Assembly (NCBI GenBank): GCA_910587455.1 | Contig: CAJULK010000007.1 | Span: 1-64,000 of the forward strand | Length of the DNA: 64,000 bases | Reading direction: 5' to 3' | Source of the DNA: an uncultured Christensenellaceae bacterium | GTDB lineage: Bacteria > Bacillota > Clostridia > Christensenellales > Pumilibacteraceae | Part shown: positions 18,876 to 27,844 of the stretch, one piece after another | Layout: every line of letters starts with the position of its first letter | Numbering within the stretch: the first letter of the stretch is position 1 | Notes under the pieces: generated by a model | What the model was told of the DNA's origin: nothing | Seen by the model: the letters and a program-made list of their open reading frames with translations, nothing else | Databases searched by the model: none | Translations under genes and position numbers: made by a program

Positions 18876-20425
18876 TGGAAAGAATCCTCCTGTTTGATAG
18901 ATTTGGAACTGTTGAATACGATAAGCGCAAACACGCTCGTGATTATGAACGTAAATATACCGATGACCGCACCGTAGTTATATTCGGGATTCGGTCTGCC
19001 GACCGTAAGCGAATACAGCCAAGTGACAAGCAAGTCGGTAGTCCTCAACGAACCGCCGCCGTCCATCAATATGTTGGGACCGCCGCCCGTAAGGAAGAAT
19101 ATTACGTTGAAGTTGTTTATGTTGCCGGTAAAAGTCGTGATGAGCTGAGGTCCCATGACGAACATGATGTACGGGAACGTTATCGAAATGAACCTACGCA
19201 CCGGACCCGCACCGTCTATCCTGCTCGACTCGTAAAGCTCCGCCGGTATATTCATAAGTATTCCCGACGTAGCGAGCATGGTATACGGCATACCGCGCCA
19301 CATATTTATGATAATTACCATAGCGCGCGCGAGATGATAATTGCCGCCCAACCAATCTATACTGTTTTTCATGCCGAAAAGTTTTATGAGTATTTGGTTG
19401 AACGCTCCGGTAAGCCCGTCGTTTGAGCTGTACCCGAAAAACTTGCTCATCATAAGCAGCGTTACGAAATCGGGCACTGCTATAACGATTATAAAGCACG
19501 TCCGCCAAACCGCTTTGAGCCTTATTGTCTTTTTGTTGATCATCATGGCGAGGAACATGCCGAAGAAGAAGTTGGTGAACGTTGCGAAAAACGCCCAAAT
19601 AAGCGTCCAGCCGAGCACTCGCCAAATGATCGAACCGTATGTCGCACCGAATACGTGAGCAAAAGCATCGAAGCCTACCCAATCAAACAGACTCGCAGGC
19701 GGGTAGTAATTTACGCCGTCCACTCTGCCGTAATTAGTAAACGCGACCAAGATATTGCACGTAAGCGGCAACACGGTTATTAGCAACACGCCGAGTATAG
19801 GCAAAGCCAATACGGTGGTATGATAACCGTCGTTCATAGCGTAATTGAACTGCTGCTTAATACCGGTAAGCGGCTTGCCATCTTTTACAAGCTGCTGCGT
19901 TTTGTATGCGATCTTCGTATTGAGTATCCACATATACAAAAAGAACAGCATGAAAATTATCGAAAGTACGCTGAAAATAAGTATAGACAACGAGTTATGA
20001 ACATACTTACTCGTTTCGAATCCGCCTTCCGTGACGGTAACTTTCGCAACAGTTCCGAGCGACCCGAACAATGCGAGATTGGGCGCGCCCAAGAATATCA
20101 TAAATACGATAAATATCGCTTCTACCGCAAGTAATAAAAAGCCCTTCAAAAACTGTTTGGGACTGCGCGAAAAACAACCGAATCCCATGATGAGATACGA
20201 TATTTTGGTGCGCCAATCGCCTTTTACGAATCTGAACCACAAACCCGCAAAACATCCGCCCACAGCGCGTATAAACGACCATATTTTGCGCGGGATCGCT
20301 TTTATAACGCTCCACAGCAACAAGCCGACGTTTTTGATATAATTCCAAACCGCAAGTCCGAGTTTCTGATACCAGGGTCTATTATATAACTTCCAGCTAG
20401 GCGTGACTTTTTTATCCGATTCCAT
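18872..20425 (-). CDS. malF: Maltodextrin ABC transporter permease, MalF type
   Basis: A 517-residue permease. The first 100 residues form a cytoplasmic and membrane extension longer than in simple sugar permeases, as in MalF proteins of Firmicutes; then come a large periplasmic-side loop and the core membrane domain with the EAA loop (YESSRIDGAGPVRRFISITFP) near residue 400. It precedes malG in the same operon and is separated from malE by a hairpin. No premature stop or frameshift is seen. Confidence 0.88.
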   Translation of the reverse strand: MESDKKVTPSWKLYNRPWYQKLGLAVWNYIKNVGLLLWSVIKAIPRKIWSFIRAVGGCFAGLWFRFVKGDWRTKISYLIMGFGCFSRSPKQFLKGFLLLAVEAIFIVFMIFLGAPNLALFGSLGTVAKVTVTEGGFETSKYVHNSLSILIFSVLSIIFMLFFLYMWILNTKIAYKTQQLVKDGKPLTGIKQQFNYAMNDGYHTTVLALPILGVLLITVLPLTCNILVAFTNYGRVDGVNYYPPASLFDWVGFDAFAHVFGATYGSIIWRVLGWTLIWAFFATFTNFFFGMFLAMMINKKTIRLKAVWRTCFIIVIAVPDFVTLLMMSKFFGYSSNDGLTGAFNQILIKLFGMKNSIDWLGGNYHLARAMVIIINMWRGMPYTMLATSGILMNIPAELYESSRIDGAGPVRRFISITFPYIMFVMGPQLITTFTGNINNFNVIFFLTGGGPNILMDGGGSLRTTDLLVTWLYSLTVGRPNPEYNYGAVIGIFTFIITSVFALIVFNSSKSIKQEDSFQ

Positions 20426-20472
20426 ATAATCACTCCGTTAACAGAAATTTGCCGTGTTATTTATAAACATAA

Positions 20473-20504
20473 CTTTGCCGAGCCTATAAACAGGCTCGGC
20501 AAAG
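20473..20504 (-). promoter_or_regulatory. Intercistronic hairpin between malE and malF
   Basis: A perfect 13-bp stem (CTTTGCCGAGCCT and its complement, arms 20473-20485 and 20492-20504) with a 6-base loop sits between the malE stop and malF. The minus-strand tail is TTATGTTTATAA, a weak T tract. It probably lets the binding protein be made in excess by partial termination or by protecting the malE message, as the REP structures between malE and malF do in E. coli. Confidence 0.7.
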
Positions 20505-20521
20505 CACGTCGAACATTGTAA

Positions 20522-21763
20522 TTACGCCTTATCTTTTATGGTCTTGACAAGATCGTCCAATTTAGCCTGAACGTTGGCTACGGTCACGGTTTTTTTAGTG
20601 ATACCGGTGCAGAAATCCTGCATGGGTTCCCACAGCGGATCCTGATTCTTTTGCACGTAAACCGCGTTGGCTTTTACCATGTCCATTATAGTAGCTACGG
20701 TAGGAGCAGCCTGTACTTCGGGCAGTTCCGCAACTTTTTTGTTGCTCGGACCAGTCTTGGTGGCTTGGAAACGCGCTTTCTGCGCCGCTTCGTTGGTCAA
20801 ATAATCGGCAAGTGCGACAGAAACGGCAAGGTGCTTTCTCTTGGAGTTGACGCCGCAGTATTTGCCGCCGTAGAACGATACCAACTGCTTTTCCACACCG
20901 CCGATGGTCGCCTTGGGAAGCACGGTCGCCTTTGCTTTTTCGGGCAACTGATCGGCAAACCAGCCGCCGCCGATACCGGCAACGCACGTATTGTTTTGCA
21001 TTCCTTTTACTATATCGTCGCCTATCGCGCCCTTGATGATGCACTCTTTTTTATTTGCCATCACGTTGTCCGTTACGAGATATTTTATCATAGCTTCCGC
21101 AGCAGCTTTGCCGTTTGCGCTGTCGTAGTCTATCTCGTATTTCGAACCTTCGTAATCGGCTTTGCAGCCGTTCGCGAAGAAGAACATATTCGTGTACCAA
21201 CCGGTACCGTAGTCCCAGATTATGTTTTTGTCATCCGCTTTGGCTTTCGCAAGCATTGTGTCGAGCGACTTGACTTCGTCTGTGTCGAAGTAAGTGCTGT
21301 CATACCACAGATAGAACGCGTTATCCGAAGTTGCGGGGAACGCGCGGCAGTTGCCGTTGTCGTCGAGAACATATTCGTACGTAAACTCGGAATCGCGGGC
21401 TTTGATCGCTTCCGAATACTTAGCGCCGACTTCGCCGCCGAGCGTAAGCAAAACGTCGTCCTGAACGAATTTATCCATGTGATCGGACGGGAAGAAGAAT
21501 ACGTCTGCGCCCGAAGCGGGGTCGGTAGCGAGCGCCGCCTGAACCTTGTCCTCTCCCTTGGGCACAATTTTGAAATCATAGCCCTTGTATGCGTCTTGCT
21601 GTTTGAACTCGTCTACGAGTTTCTGATAGCAAGCGACGGACTCCTGAGGCGCCCAAATGGTTATGGTGTTTGCATTTCCGCCGTCACCGTCGCACGCGGC
21701 AAGACCGCCGAGAGCCGTAAGCGCCGTTGCGGACGCAAGTAAAACCGATAGAACTTTCTTCAT
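20522..21763 (-). CDS. malE: Maltodextrin-binding lipoprotein, MalE type
   Basis: A 413-residue extracellular solute-binding protein. The signal peptide ends in the lipobox LAAC (Cys24), followed by the flexible DGDGGNAN linker typical of Gram-positive binding lipoproteins. The body shows family features such as TITIWAPQESVACYQKLVDEF, DVFFFPSDHMDKF and NEAAQKARFQATKTGP. It delivers maltodextrin to MalFG. The ATG follows GGAGG with good spacing. It is the first gene of the operon. The substrate is inferred from context. Confidence 0.9.
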   Translation of the reverse strand: MKKVLSVLLASATALTALGGLAACDGDGGNANTITIWAPQESVACYQKLVDEFKQQDAYKGYDFKIVPKGEDKVQAALATDPASGADVFFFPSDHMDKFVQDDVLLTLGGEVGAKYSEAIKARDSEFTYEYVLDDNGNCRAFPATSDNAFYLWYDSTYFDTDEVKSLDTMLAKAKADDKNIIWDYGTGWYTNMFFFANGCKADYEGSKYEIDYDSANGKAAAEAMIKYLVTDNVMANKKECIIKGAIGDDIVKGMQNNTCVAGIGGGWFADQLPEKAKATVLPKATIGGVEKQLVSFYGGKYCGVNSKRKHLAVSVALADYLTNEAAQKARFQATKTGPSNKKVAELPEVQAAPTVATIMDMVKANAVYVQKNQDPLWEPMQDFCTGITKKTVTVANVQAKLDDLVKTIKDKA

Positions 21764-21798
21764 AACTTTCCTCCAGATTTGATTTTAGACTTGATAAA

Positions 21799-21827
21799 AG
21801 TATATCACCCCCCCCCGTACTTGTCAA
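21799..21827 (-). promoter_or_regulatory. mal operon promoter with G9 run in the spacer
   Basis: On the minus strand TTGACA (21822-21827) and TATACT (21799-21804) are separated by exactly 17 bases, nine of which are an uninterrupted G run (C run at 21808-21816 on the plus strand). Gain or loss of a G would change the spacer to 16 or 18. An AACCGGTT palindrome at 21878-21885, about 50 bases upstream, might be a LacI-family operator; that is a weak guess. Confidence 0.75.
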
Positions 21828-22077
21828 TAGTTTTCGGTAAAGTTTTTTCAAAATTTTATGAATTTTGTACATAAATTAACCGGTTTATTGTTCAATATGG
21901 TGAGTTTTCTGTCGAAATCGGCGTTTTAATGTAAATACCGACGCCGTACGAAACCTGATCTCGGGATAATATTTATATAATGTGCAGCGAAGATATATAA
22001 AATGTATATATCGACAAAATAAACGCTTATGCGATTGCCCGCTTGCGCTCGGAATAAGCGAGCGTACAAACACTACT

Positions 22078-22360
22078 CTCTGTCATTCTGAACGAGGGCG
22101 AAGCCCGAAGTGAAGAATCTAAAACTTTTTCCGCGCGAAGCGCATATAGCGCTGCACAAGAGATTCTTCGCTTCGCTCAGAATGACACAGCTTATGGGCG
22201 TGCCAAACAAATATCTCTCTGTCATTCTGAACAAGCGAGCGTAGCGAGCGCTGTGAAGAATCTCAACCTTTTTCCGCGCGAAGCGTAAACGGCATTACTT
22301 ATAAGATTGCCTTCTTCGCTCGGAATAAGCCATTCGGGCTTGCTTCGTAGGACACAGCTT
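22078..22360. repeat. Two copies of a dispersed inverted repeat
   Basis: Copy one runs from TGTCATTCTGA (22081-22091) to its inverted complement TCAGAATGACA (22177-22187), with internal words GTGAAGAATCT, CGCGCGAAGCG and AGATTCTTCGCTTCGCTC that pair in part. Copy two starts with TGTCATTCTGA at 22220 and decays toward 22355. The same family recurs at 60.8-61.2 kb, with a fragment near 4.9 kb. No open reading frame is credible here. Confidence 0.8.
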
Positions 22361-22388
22361 TCGTTTCGCTTCCACGGTTTGCGGCAAA

Positions 22389-22420
22389 CAAAAAAGCACT
22401 GCAACGGCGTCGCAATGCTT
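22389..22420 (-). terminator. Terminator after the nucleoside-hydrolase-like gene
   Basis: On the minus strand AAGCATTGC pairs with GCAGTGCTT, with one G-U pair, and is followed by TTTTTTGTTTG. It lies just after the gene's stop. Confidence 0.8.
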
Positions 22421-22427
22421 TAGTAAT

Positions 22428-23210
22428 TCAATCGGCAAGCCTAAGCTCGTTAAACTCCACTCCGTCGGCGCGTCGAATCCGCACCGCGTCGAATCGTTCG
22501 GGATCGGTCACGGCTAGCGCCGCAACGTAATCGTACACGGCGAGCTTTTCCGCGCCGCGCGCCCTGCATAGCGTAAGACACCTTTCGATAAGCCTGTCTT
22601 GCAATGCGTCGCCGCTTTTCATGTGCTCGAAGTCGAATCTTTTATCGTGACACGTGTCGAGCGTCGCTACCGCCGTTGCGTTGTAAGAAAACAGCTTAAA
22701 CGCTTCGACATCGAGCGCTTCGTTAAATTCGTAATCGCCGTAGTTAGGCGGCTCTTTTACAGCTCCGCCCATAAGCACGGTACAGAACGGAACATATCCC
22801 AAAAGCACGGGCACGGTGCACGGGCCCAACGACAGCACGCAGTCGCGTTCGGGCGTCGCTGCGGCTTTGAGTTCTGCGGCAAACGCGTCGAACCCCACCG
22901 TTTTAATATTGCTCGTACGGGGTTCCAAAAAATCACCCAAACCGTCGGTGCCGTGAATATCGGGAATACTTGCAGACGGCTGATTGATTCCGCGCGTATC
23001 AATAATGCGAATATCGGCTTTAACGTCAGCCGCGGCAAGCAACGTATGCGCGTTGCGGTATGCGGTCGAGACGTCCACGTTTCCGCCTATCGGGACAATA
23101 TCGATCTTGCCGAACAGTTCCGATCTTTTCAAAACGTGCAATGTGGCTACGGCGTCGTCGATACCGTAATCGCAAAACAATATTATTCTGTTATATCTCT
23201 TTTTTTCCAT
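22428..23210 (-). CDS. Nucleoside hydrolase-like protein
   Basis: About 260 residues from the ATG at 23210; a longer frame to 23372 would run through the end of the preceding gene and is unlikely. The N-terminal segment IILFCDYGIDDAVATLHVL resembles the Ca-binding motif of inosine-uridine nucleoside hydrolases, but the first Asp of DxDxGxDD is replaced by Cys (FCDYGIDD). Later features such as IHGTDGLGDFLEP and the MGGAVKEPPNYGDYEFNEALD segment also match the family. The protein may hydrolyse N-glycosidic bonds of nucleosides, but activity is uncertain. It starts 11 bases after the 1254-residue gene and is probably cotranscribed. Confidence 0.75.
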   Translation of the reverse strand: MEKKRYNRIILFCDYGIDDAVATLHVLKRSELFGKIDIVPIGGNVDVSTAYRNAHTLLAAADVKADIRIIDTRGINQPSASIPDIHGTDGLGDFLEPRTSNIKTVGFDAFAAELKAAATPERDCVLSLGPCTVPVLLGYVPFCTVLMGGAVKEPPNYGDYEFNEALDVEAFKLFSYNATAVATLDTCHDKRFDFEHMKSGDALQDRLIERCLTLCRARGAEKLAVYDYVAALAVTDPERFDAVRIRRADGVEFNELRLAD

Positions 23211-23221
23211 AAACCGACATA

Positions 23222-26200
23222 TTACAACGAAACGGGCAGCGACACATTCCGCTTGTTTTCGAACTCGATCTCGCCGTAGCAGTCCGCCGCCGTCGAAGCT
23301 TTGACGAATATTCGGCACCCGTCGGTAAGACCCTTTCTGTCCGCACCGTTGCCGTTGAGCGCCGTCAGACATTCGTTCAGAACGCTGTTGATGTTGACCT
23401 TGCTCTCGTCCTGAGAATCCTCGCTGAGATTCATAAGCTGCAATAGTACGTTTTTGGCGTCGGCTGACATATCGTTAAATACTATGCCGCGGCTGACAAA
23501 TTCGTCCTTATCCGGATCGAGAGCGGAAACGTTTCTTTCGAGCGCTACCGTCACGAGCACGTTCGACGGCAGGAACCCGTTGGATTTGTCCTCGGCGTCG
23601 CTCTTTTCGACGGTTAGCTCGAACGTGAGCAATAAATAATCTTTGTCCGTAGAGATTGCCGTTTCGCCGCATTTTTCGTTGAACTTGTCGCGAACGGCTT
23701 TCGCGCGGGCGCTCGGATCTGCCGAATCGAGCGCTATCGTCTGCACTACGTGCGCGCCGTTGAGCCCGCCCGTTATCATAAGCGATTCGAAATAACCGTT
23801 GAATTCGCGGTCGGTAAACGTTATGTTCTTTGTTCCCGCAACAAACTCGGGATCGCCGAACTTATCTGGATCATACGAAGTGTCGGCAGTGGGTGCGTTT
23901 ACGACAAAATCGTCGCGCACATAGTTATATGGACTGTATGCTCCGCTTTCGGGGCGTTCGAACATGCCTTGAAGCGCAGCTTTTACCGTTTCTTCGTTCA
24001 CGTACTCATCCGTTTCGCCGGCGACCGAGGCTTTGCGTATATTGAGTTTTACCGCAAGGAATTCATAAAAGCTCGCAAGCTCCAATCCCTCGTCCGTAAA
24101 GTCTATACTCATGCCGAGTCCGTTCTCGAGCGAAGATATCTGCTCGTAAAGTATTCTGCCGAAATCGTCCACCTGACCTTGCAGGTCGAAAGAACCGTCG
24201 GAGAAGTGGTTGACTATCTTCATCATGGATGCGAACGTCGTTTCGTCCATGTCGTTGACCGTTACTTTCACGGGATAAGCGGTTATATCCGGATCTTTCG
24301 ATACATCGACTTCGGCGGTAACATACAACCGTTCTATATCGAGGATGGACATTATATCCTCGGGCAAAAGTTCGGCTATGTTTTTGACTTCGAGCGTAAC
24401 GGTCAGCTCGGACGCCGACGTATCCACACGGATGATATCGTAGTTTTGCGTAGGCGACGCGGCTGTCGCTCCGCCGTCGGGCGTTCCCTCCGTCGCACTG
24501 CCGCCCGATTTTTCTTTAATAAGTCGTGCAAGTTCGGCACCCGAAATCACAGGGTGGAGCTGCGCGGCTTCTCTGGCGTCGTGCGCGAGATACGGCTTGT
24601 CGGACGCGCCCGTTTCGGGCGGAGTCAGTCTGAACGTGTTCGTATCAAACGATGACACGAGATCGACGAGATCGTCGAACGTGGCGGGTTCTTCGTCTGC
24701 GTCGATGTAATATTTGTCTATGATATCGCCGAGGTAATTATCCGCGGGCTGCGGCGCTATTTCGCGCGGCGGATTGACAAGCGCTTGAAGCACGACACGC
24801 AATTCCTCCGCCTCGATGTCGGGATCGTTTATGACCATGGAATTGATCATCGTGAAAATATCGGGGAGCACAAGCGCGCCAGAAGACGTGTCGCCGCTCT
24901 CGACCACGGACGGAACGACGGTGATGTTGAGCTTTTCGTACATCTCGTTCATCATGTCGCGGAACATGGTTTCCACTTCGCCGAGATTGGACGCGAGATC
25001 TATCCCCGCAAGTTTTTGAAGCGATGATATAACTCTGTCCGTATTCTCGTAATCGTTAAGCATAAACGACATTCCGTCATACGTTTCGCCGCTCGCGAGA
25101 CTGCGCGTTACGTCTATCGTCACGCTGAGCAGCAGTTTTTCGGGAAGCACGTTTGATGCGAGCTGCATAAGCATGTTGTCGCCGCCGAGCATACCGCTTA
25201 TATCCGCTTCCACCGCCAAAAGCGCGTAAGTGCGGTGCGATTTTTCGCCAGAACCGCTCACAAACGTGAGCGCTTTGAGCGTCATATCCATTCCTATATC
25301 GCCCGTAAGCGCGGACATCTGTCCGCCGAGCGCCGATGCGAGCATTCTGTCGGAAACATACAGCTTCAATTCTTCGGTAGTCTTGGACAGATTGGATTTG
25401 AACCGCTCTTTGCTTATCATGTCGAGCATGTCGTCGGGATTGACGGAACTTCCGCCCTCGCCGCCGCCTGCGAGATCTATACCGAACAGTTTAAGCACGT
25501 CCGCGAGCTTTGCGTCCTCGCCGAAATCCACCGCGTACTTATCCTCTATCGCATTTACAAACTCTTTTTCGTAATCGACGGGCGTTTTACCCGTTTTGTC
25601 TGCGGGGTCGTATTCAAAATCACCCGTCGGCGTTCTATACCATTTATCAAACAGATAAGGTTGCAACTGAACGAGCCGCGCCTCCTCGCTCGACGTGAGT
25701 ACCGCTTGAAGCATGTACATAAAGTCCGCTTTTTCGAGTCGTTCTTCGCCCTCGAGGCCTTCGCTTGCAATGTTCGCCATTGCGCCGAGAAGGTCTATCT
25801 GTATCGTGCCCTGCGACGCCGACGTGAAGTCTATATGATCCTTAGCCTTTTCGAGATACGGTTTGATAACGTCGCCGTATTCGCCGAGCATCTTTTCCAA
25901 ACCGCCCTCGCCGTTCATGAAATTATCGACGAGCTTATACATTGCGTCGCGCTGCTCGTCGGTCATGGCGTTGAGCGAAACGCTCGCTTTCGCGTTTTCG
26001 CCGTACAGCGGCACGCCTATCGTCGCGAAAAGATTTTCTGGGAGTATTACGTCGGCAAGCCAGCCGACAAGCCCGCTCGACCAGCCGTAACCGGCATCGT
26101 CTACAAGCTTGGACAGCGCTTGGTGCGCCACACTCTGCAAACCCACCCAAACCGTGACGTCCGCGGTCGTCGCCGTTATGATCTTTTCGTTTTGAGCATT

Positions 26201-26986
26201 AACAGTCGTAACGGCATTGAATTTGATTTGCTTCAACGCTATGACTTTGGAAAAGTCGATCATGTCGGCATACTCGCCGAGCGATTCGAGCATACCTTTC
26301 TTCAACATTATTCGGAGAACCCCGTCGATAAACGCCGCAAGCTGTCTGTCGTTGAGATTGAACACGTATGTATCGTTATCTTCGTCGTATTCGGAAAGGC
26401 GCACTGTGTCTATATTGTCGCGTGTAAACACTTCGGCTATCATGCCCATAAACACGTCGGCAACGGACGATTCTTTTCCGCCGTCATCGCCGTCGCCGCC
26501 GACGGACGGATCGCCCGACGGTTCGCCGCCCTCTCCGTAATCGTAGCTCCCGTCGGCATTGAGCTTTGCGACGCTCTTGCTCTCTCCTTGTCCGCCGTCA
26601 GAGAGATATTCCTCGAGCGCATTTTCGAGCGCCGCGTCGAAGTCGATATCGGCGTCCGCTTTAAGCAGGATATTGCCTTTGATCTCGTTGTAAAAGCCCT
26701 GTTTATCCGCGGCGGTGTACGGGTTGGTAACGACGTCGCCGTCGTCCGTCCAATAAAGTTCGTTGACAAGCCCCAACGTTTTTCCGATAGGCATACCGAT
26801 GTACTGCTTGGATACCATATCGCCTATCACCCAGCCCGCGCTGAACGCAAGCGCGAAAATTATCATAAAAAACGCGGCGAGCACTATAAGACACGTGCAA
26901 CACCAACTGCGCTTTTTTATCTTTTTCTTCCCGTTACCGTCGTTATTTTCAGCTTCGTCTACAGTAACTACCGTTTTCTTTGCCAT
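23222..26986 (-). CDS. Large membrane-anchored protein of unknown function
   Basis: A 1254-residue protein I do not recognise. A basic cytoplasmic head (GKKKIKKRSWCCTC) is followed by one transmembrane helix (about residues 29-50); everything else appears extracellular and hydrophilic. Acidic low-complexity linkers are present, for example GEGGEPSGDPSVGGDGDDGG near residue 160. Similar phrases recur along the chain (VLPEKLLLSVTIDVTR, EDIMSILDIERLYVTAEVDVSK, NVLVTVALERNVS), suggesting three or more copies of one beta-rich module. There is no catalytic motif, sorting signal or LysM. It has its own promoter and is followed by the nucleoside-hydrolase-like gene. Confidence 0.8.
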   Translation of the reverse strand: MAKKTVVTVDEAENNDGNGKKKIKKRSWCCTCLIVLAAFFMIIFALAFSAGWVIGDMVSKQYIGMPIGKTLGLVNELYWTDDGDVVTNPYTAADKQGFYNEIKGNILLKADADIDFDAALENALEEYLSDGGQGESKSVAKLNADGSYDYGEGGEPSGDPSVGGDGDDGGKESSVADVFMGMIAEVFTRDNIDTVRLSEYDEDNDTYVFNLNDRQLAAFIDGVLRIMLKKGMLESLGEYADMIDFSKVIALKQIKFNAVTTVNAQNEKIITATTADVTVWVGLQSVAHQALSKLVDDAGYGWSSGLVGWLADVILPENLFATIGVPLYGENAKASVSLNAMTDEQRDAMYKLVDNFMNGEGGLEKMLGEYGDVIKPYLEKAKDHIDFTSASQGTIQIDLLGAMANIASEGLEGEERLEKADFMYMLQAVLTSSEEARLVQLQPYLFDKWYRTPTGDFEYDPADKTGKTPVDYEKEFVNAIEDKYAVDFGEDAKLADVLKLFGIDLAGGGEGGSSVNPDDMLDMISKERFKSNLSKTTEELKLYVSDRMLASALGGQMSALTGDIGMDMTLKALTFVSGSGEKSHRTYALLAVEADISGMLGGDNMLMQLASNVLPEKLLLSVTIDVTRSLASGETYDGMSFMLNDYENTDRVISSLQKLAGIDLASNLGEVETMFRDMMNEMYEKLNITVVPSVVESGDTSSGALVLPDIFTMINSMVINDPDIEAEELRVVLQALVNPPREIAPQPADNYLGDIIDKYYIDADEEPATFDDLVDLVSSFDTNTFRLTPPETGASDKPYLAHDAREAAQLHPVISGAELARLIKEKSGGSATEGTPDGGATAASPTQNYDIIRVDTSASELTVTLEVKNIAELLPEDIMSILDIERLYVTAEVDVSKDPDITAYPVKVTVNDMDETTFASMMKIVNHFSDGSFDLQGQVDDFGRILYEQISSLENGLGMSIDFTDEGLELASFYEFLAVKLNIRKASVAGETDEYVNEETVKAALQGMFERPESGAYSPYNYVRDDFVVNAPTADTSYDPDKFGDPEFVAGTKNITFTDREFNGYFESLMITGGLNGAHVVQTIALDSADPSARAKAVRDKFNEKCGETAISTDKDYLLLTFELTVEKSDAEDKSNGFLPSNVLVTVALERNVSALDPDKDEFVSRGIVFNDMSADAKNVLLQLMNLSEDSQDESKVNINSVLNECLTALNGNGADRKGLTDGCRIFVKASTAADCYGEIEFENKRNVSLPVSL

Positions 26987-27023
26987 GCGAAAACACCCCG
27001 AATATACAATATTCTACTTTTAC

Positions 27024-27052
27024 AGTGTACACGCAAAAACCCGATTTGTCAA
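27024..27052 (-). promoter_or_regulatory. Promoter of the 1254-residue protein gene
   Basis: On the minus strand TTGACA (27047-27052), 17 bases, TACACT (27024-27029), about 38 bases before the ATG. Confidence 0.65.
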
Positions 27053-27127
27053 CCCGAAAAAGATTACCGTGCGTATTTCTAATCGTTTTTTAATCCTTTC
27101 GCACCGATATGCGCTTCGACATATCGC

Positions 27128-27844
27128 TCACTCTTCGTTTCGGTCTGCGCCGCCGCCGTCGGTTTGCGGCTTGTCCGCACTATCGCCGTCCTCTTTATGT
27201 TTTTCGTATATCTCGTAACCGAAAACATCGTCATACTCGAGCTTTGCTTCGGAAACGGGCGGCACGGCTTTTGAATATGCGCGTTCTGATCTGCGCGTGA
27301 CGGTCGCCGCGGGCAGTTTTTTGAGCACGACCATAGACAGCGACGAAAAAATGAAATCGAGCGGCATGAGAATGACGGTCGCGACAAGCGCGAGCACGGC
27401 ATAGCCGCCCACTTTCTGCACCCATTCGCCGATATTTATATCGCCTACGCCGATCGTAATGAGCCGCGTACCTATAAGATATACGCAGGCAAACGTCGCA
27501 TTGAAAAACACCGCCGCGATCGCGATCCTGATAAGCGCCTTTTTCCACTTGAAGTAATTGAACCTGTCGATAAAATAAGTAAGTATTCCGTACGGCGCAA
27601 ACATGATCACGAGAAGAAGCCACTTTACGGACAGCCCCGTCATCAGAAACATCAGTCCTATAGAGGCGAGCGCGCAAAGTATCCCGTACGGCAGGCTGCC
27701 GCGCTTAGCCGCCAAAAATATGCAAAATGCCGCTAAATATAACGGCATAAAGCTGAGCGGTAAATACGCGGTCATAACGCACATTATAACTGCAAGCGCG
27801 GTACAAACCGCCGCCGTTGTCAGTTTTTTCGTAGCGGCGCGCAT
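27128..27844 (-). CDS. Predicted integral membrane protein
   Basis: A 238-residue protein with about five to six hydrophobic helices in the first 170 residues (AAVCTALAVIMCVMTAYLPL and so on) and an acidic, hydrophilic C-terminal tail of about 60 residues. The helix pattern is reminiscent of S components of ECF vitamin transporters or of DUF2232-like proteins, but no binding motif allows a choice. It overlaps the J-domain-like gene by one base, so it belongs to the trpS-thrC cluster. Confidence 0.7.
   Translation of the reverse strand: MRAATKKLTTAAVCTALAVIMCVMTAYLPLSFMPLYLAAFCIFLAAKRGSLPYGILCALASIGLMFLMTGLSVKWLLLVIMFAPYGILTYFIDRFNYFKWKKALIRIAIAAVFFNATFACVYLIGTRLITIGVGDINIGEWVQKVGGYAVLALVATVILMPLDFIFSSLSMVVLKKLPAATVTRRSERAYSKAVPPVSEAKLEYDDVFGYEIYEKHKEDGDSADKPQTDGGGADRNEE

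Noticed and set aside
22078..22360. CRISPR array
   Set aside because: The repeats are long, imperfect palindromes without regular spacers, and no cas genes are near.
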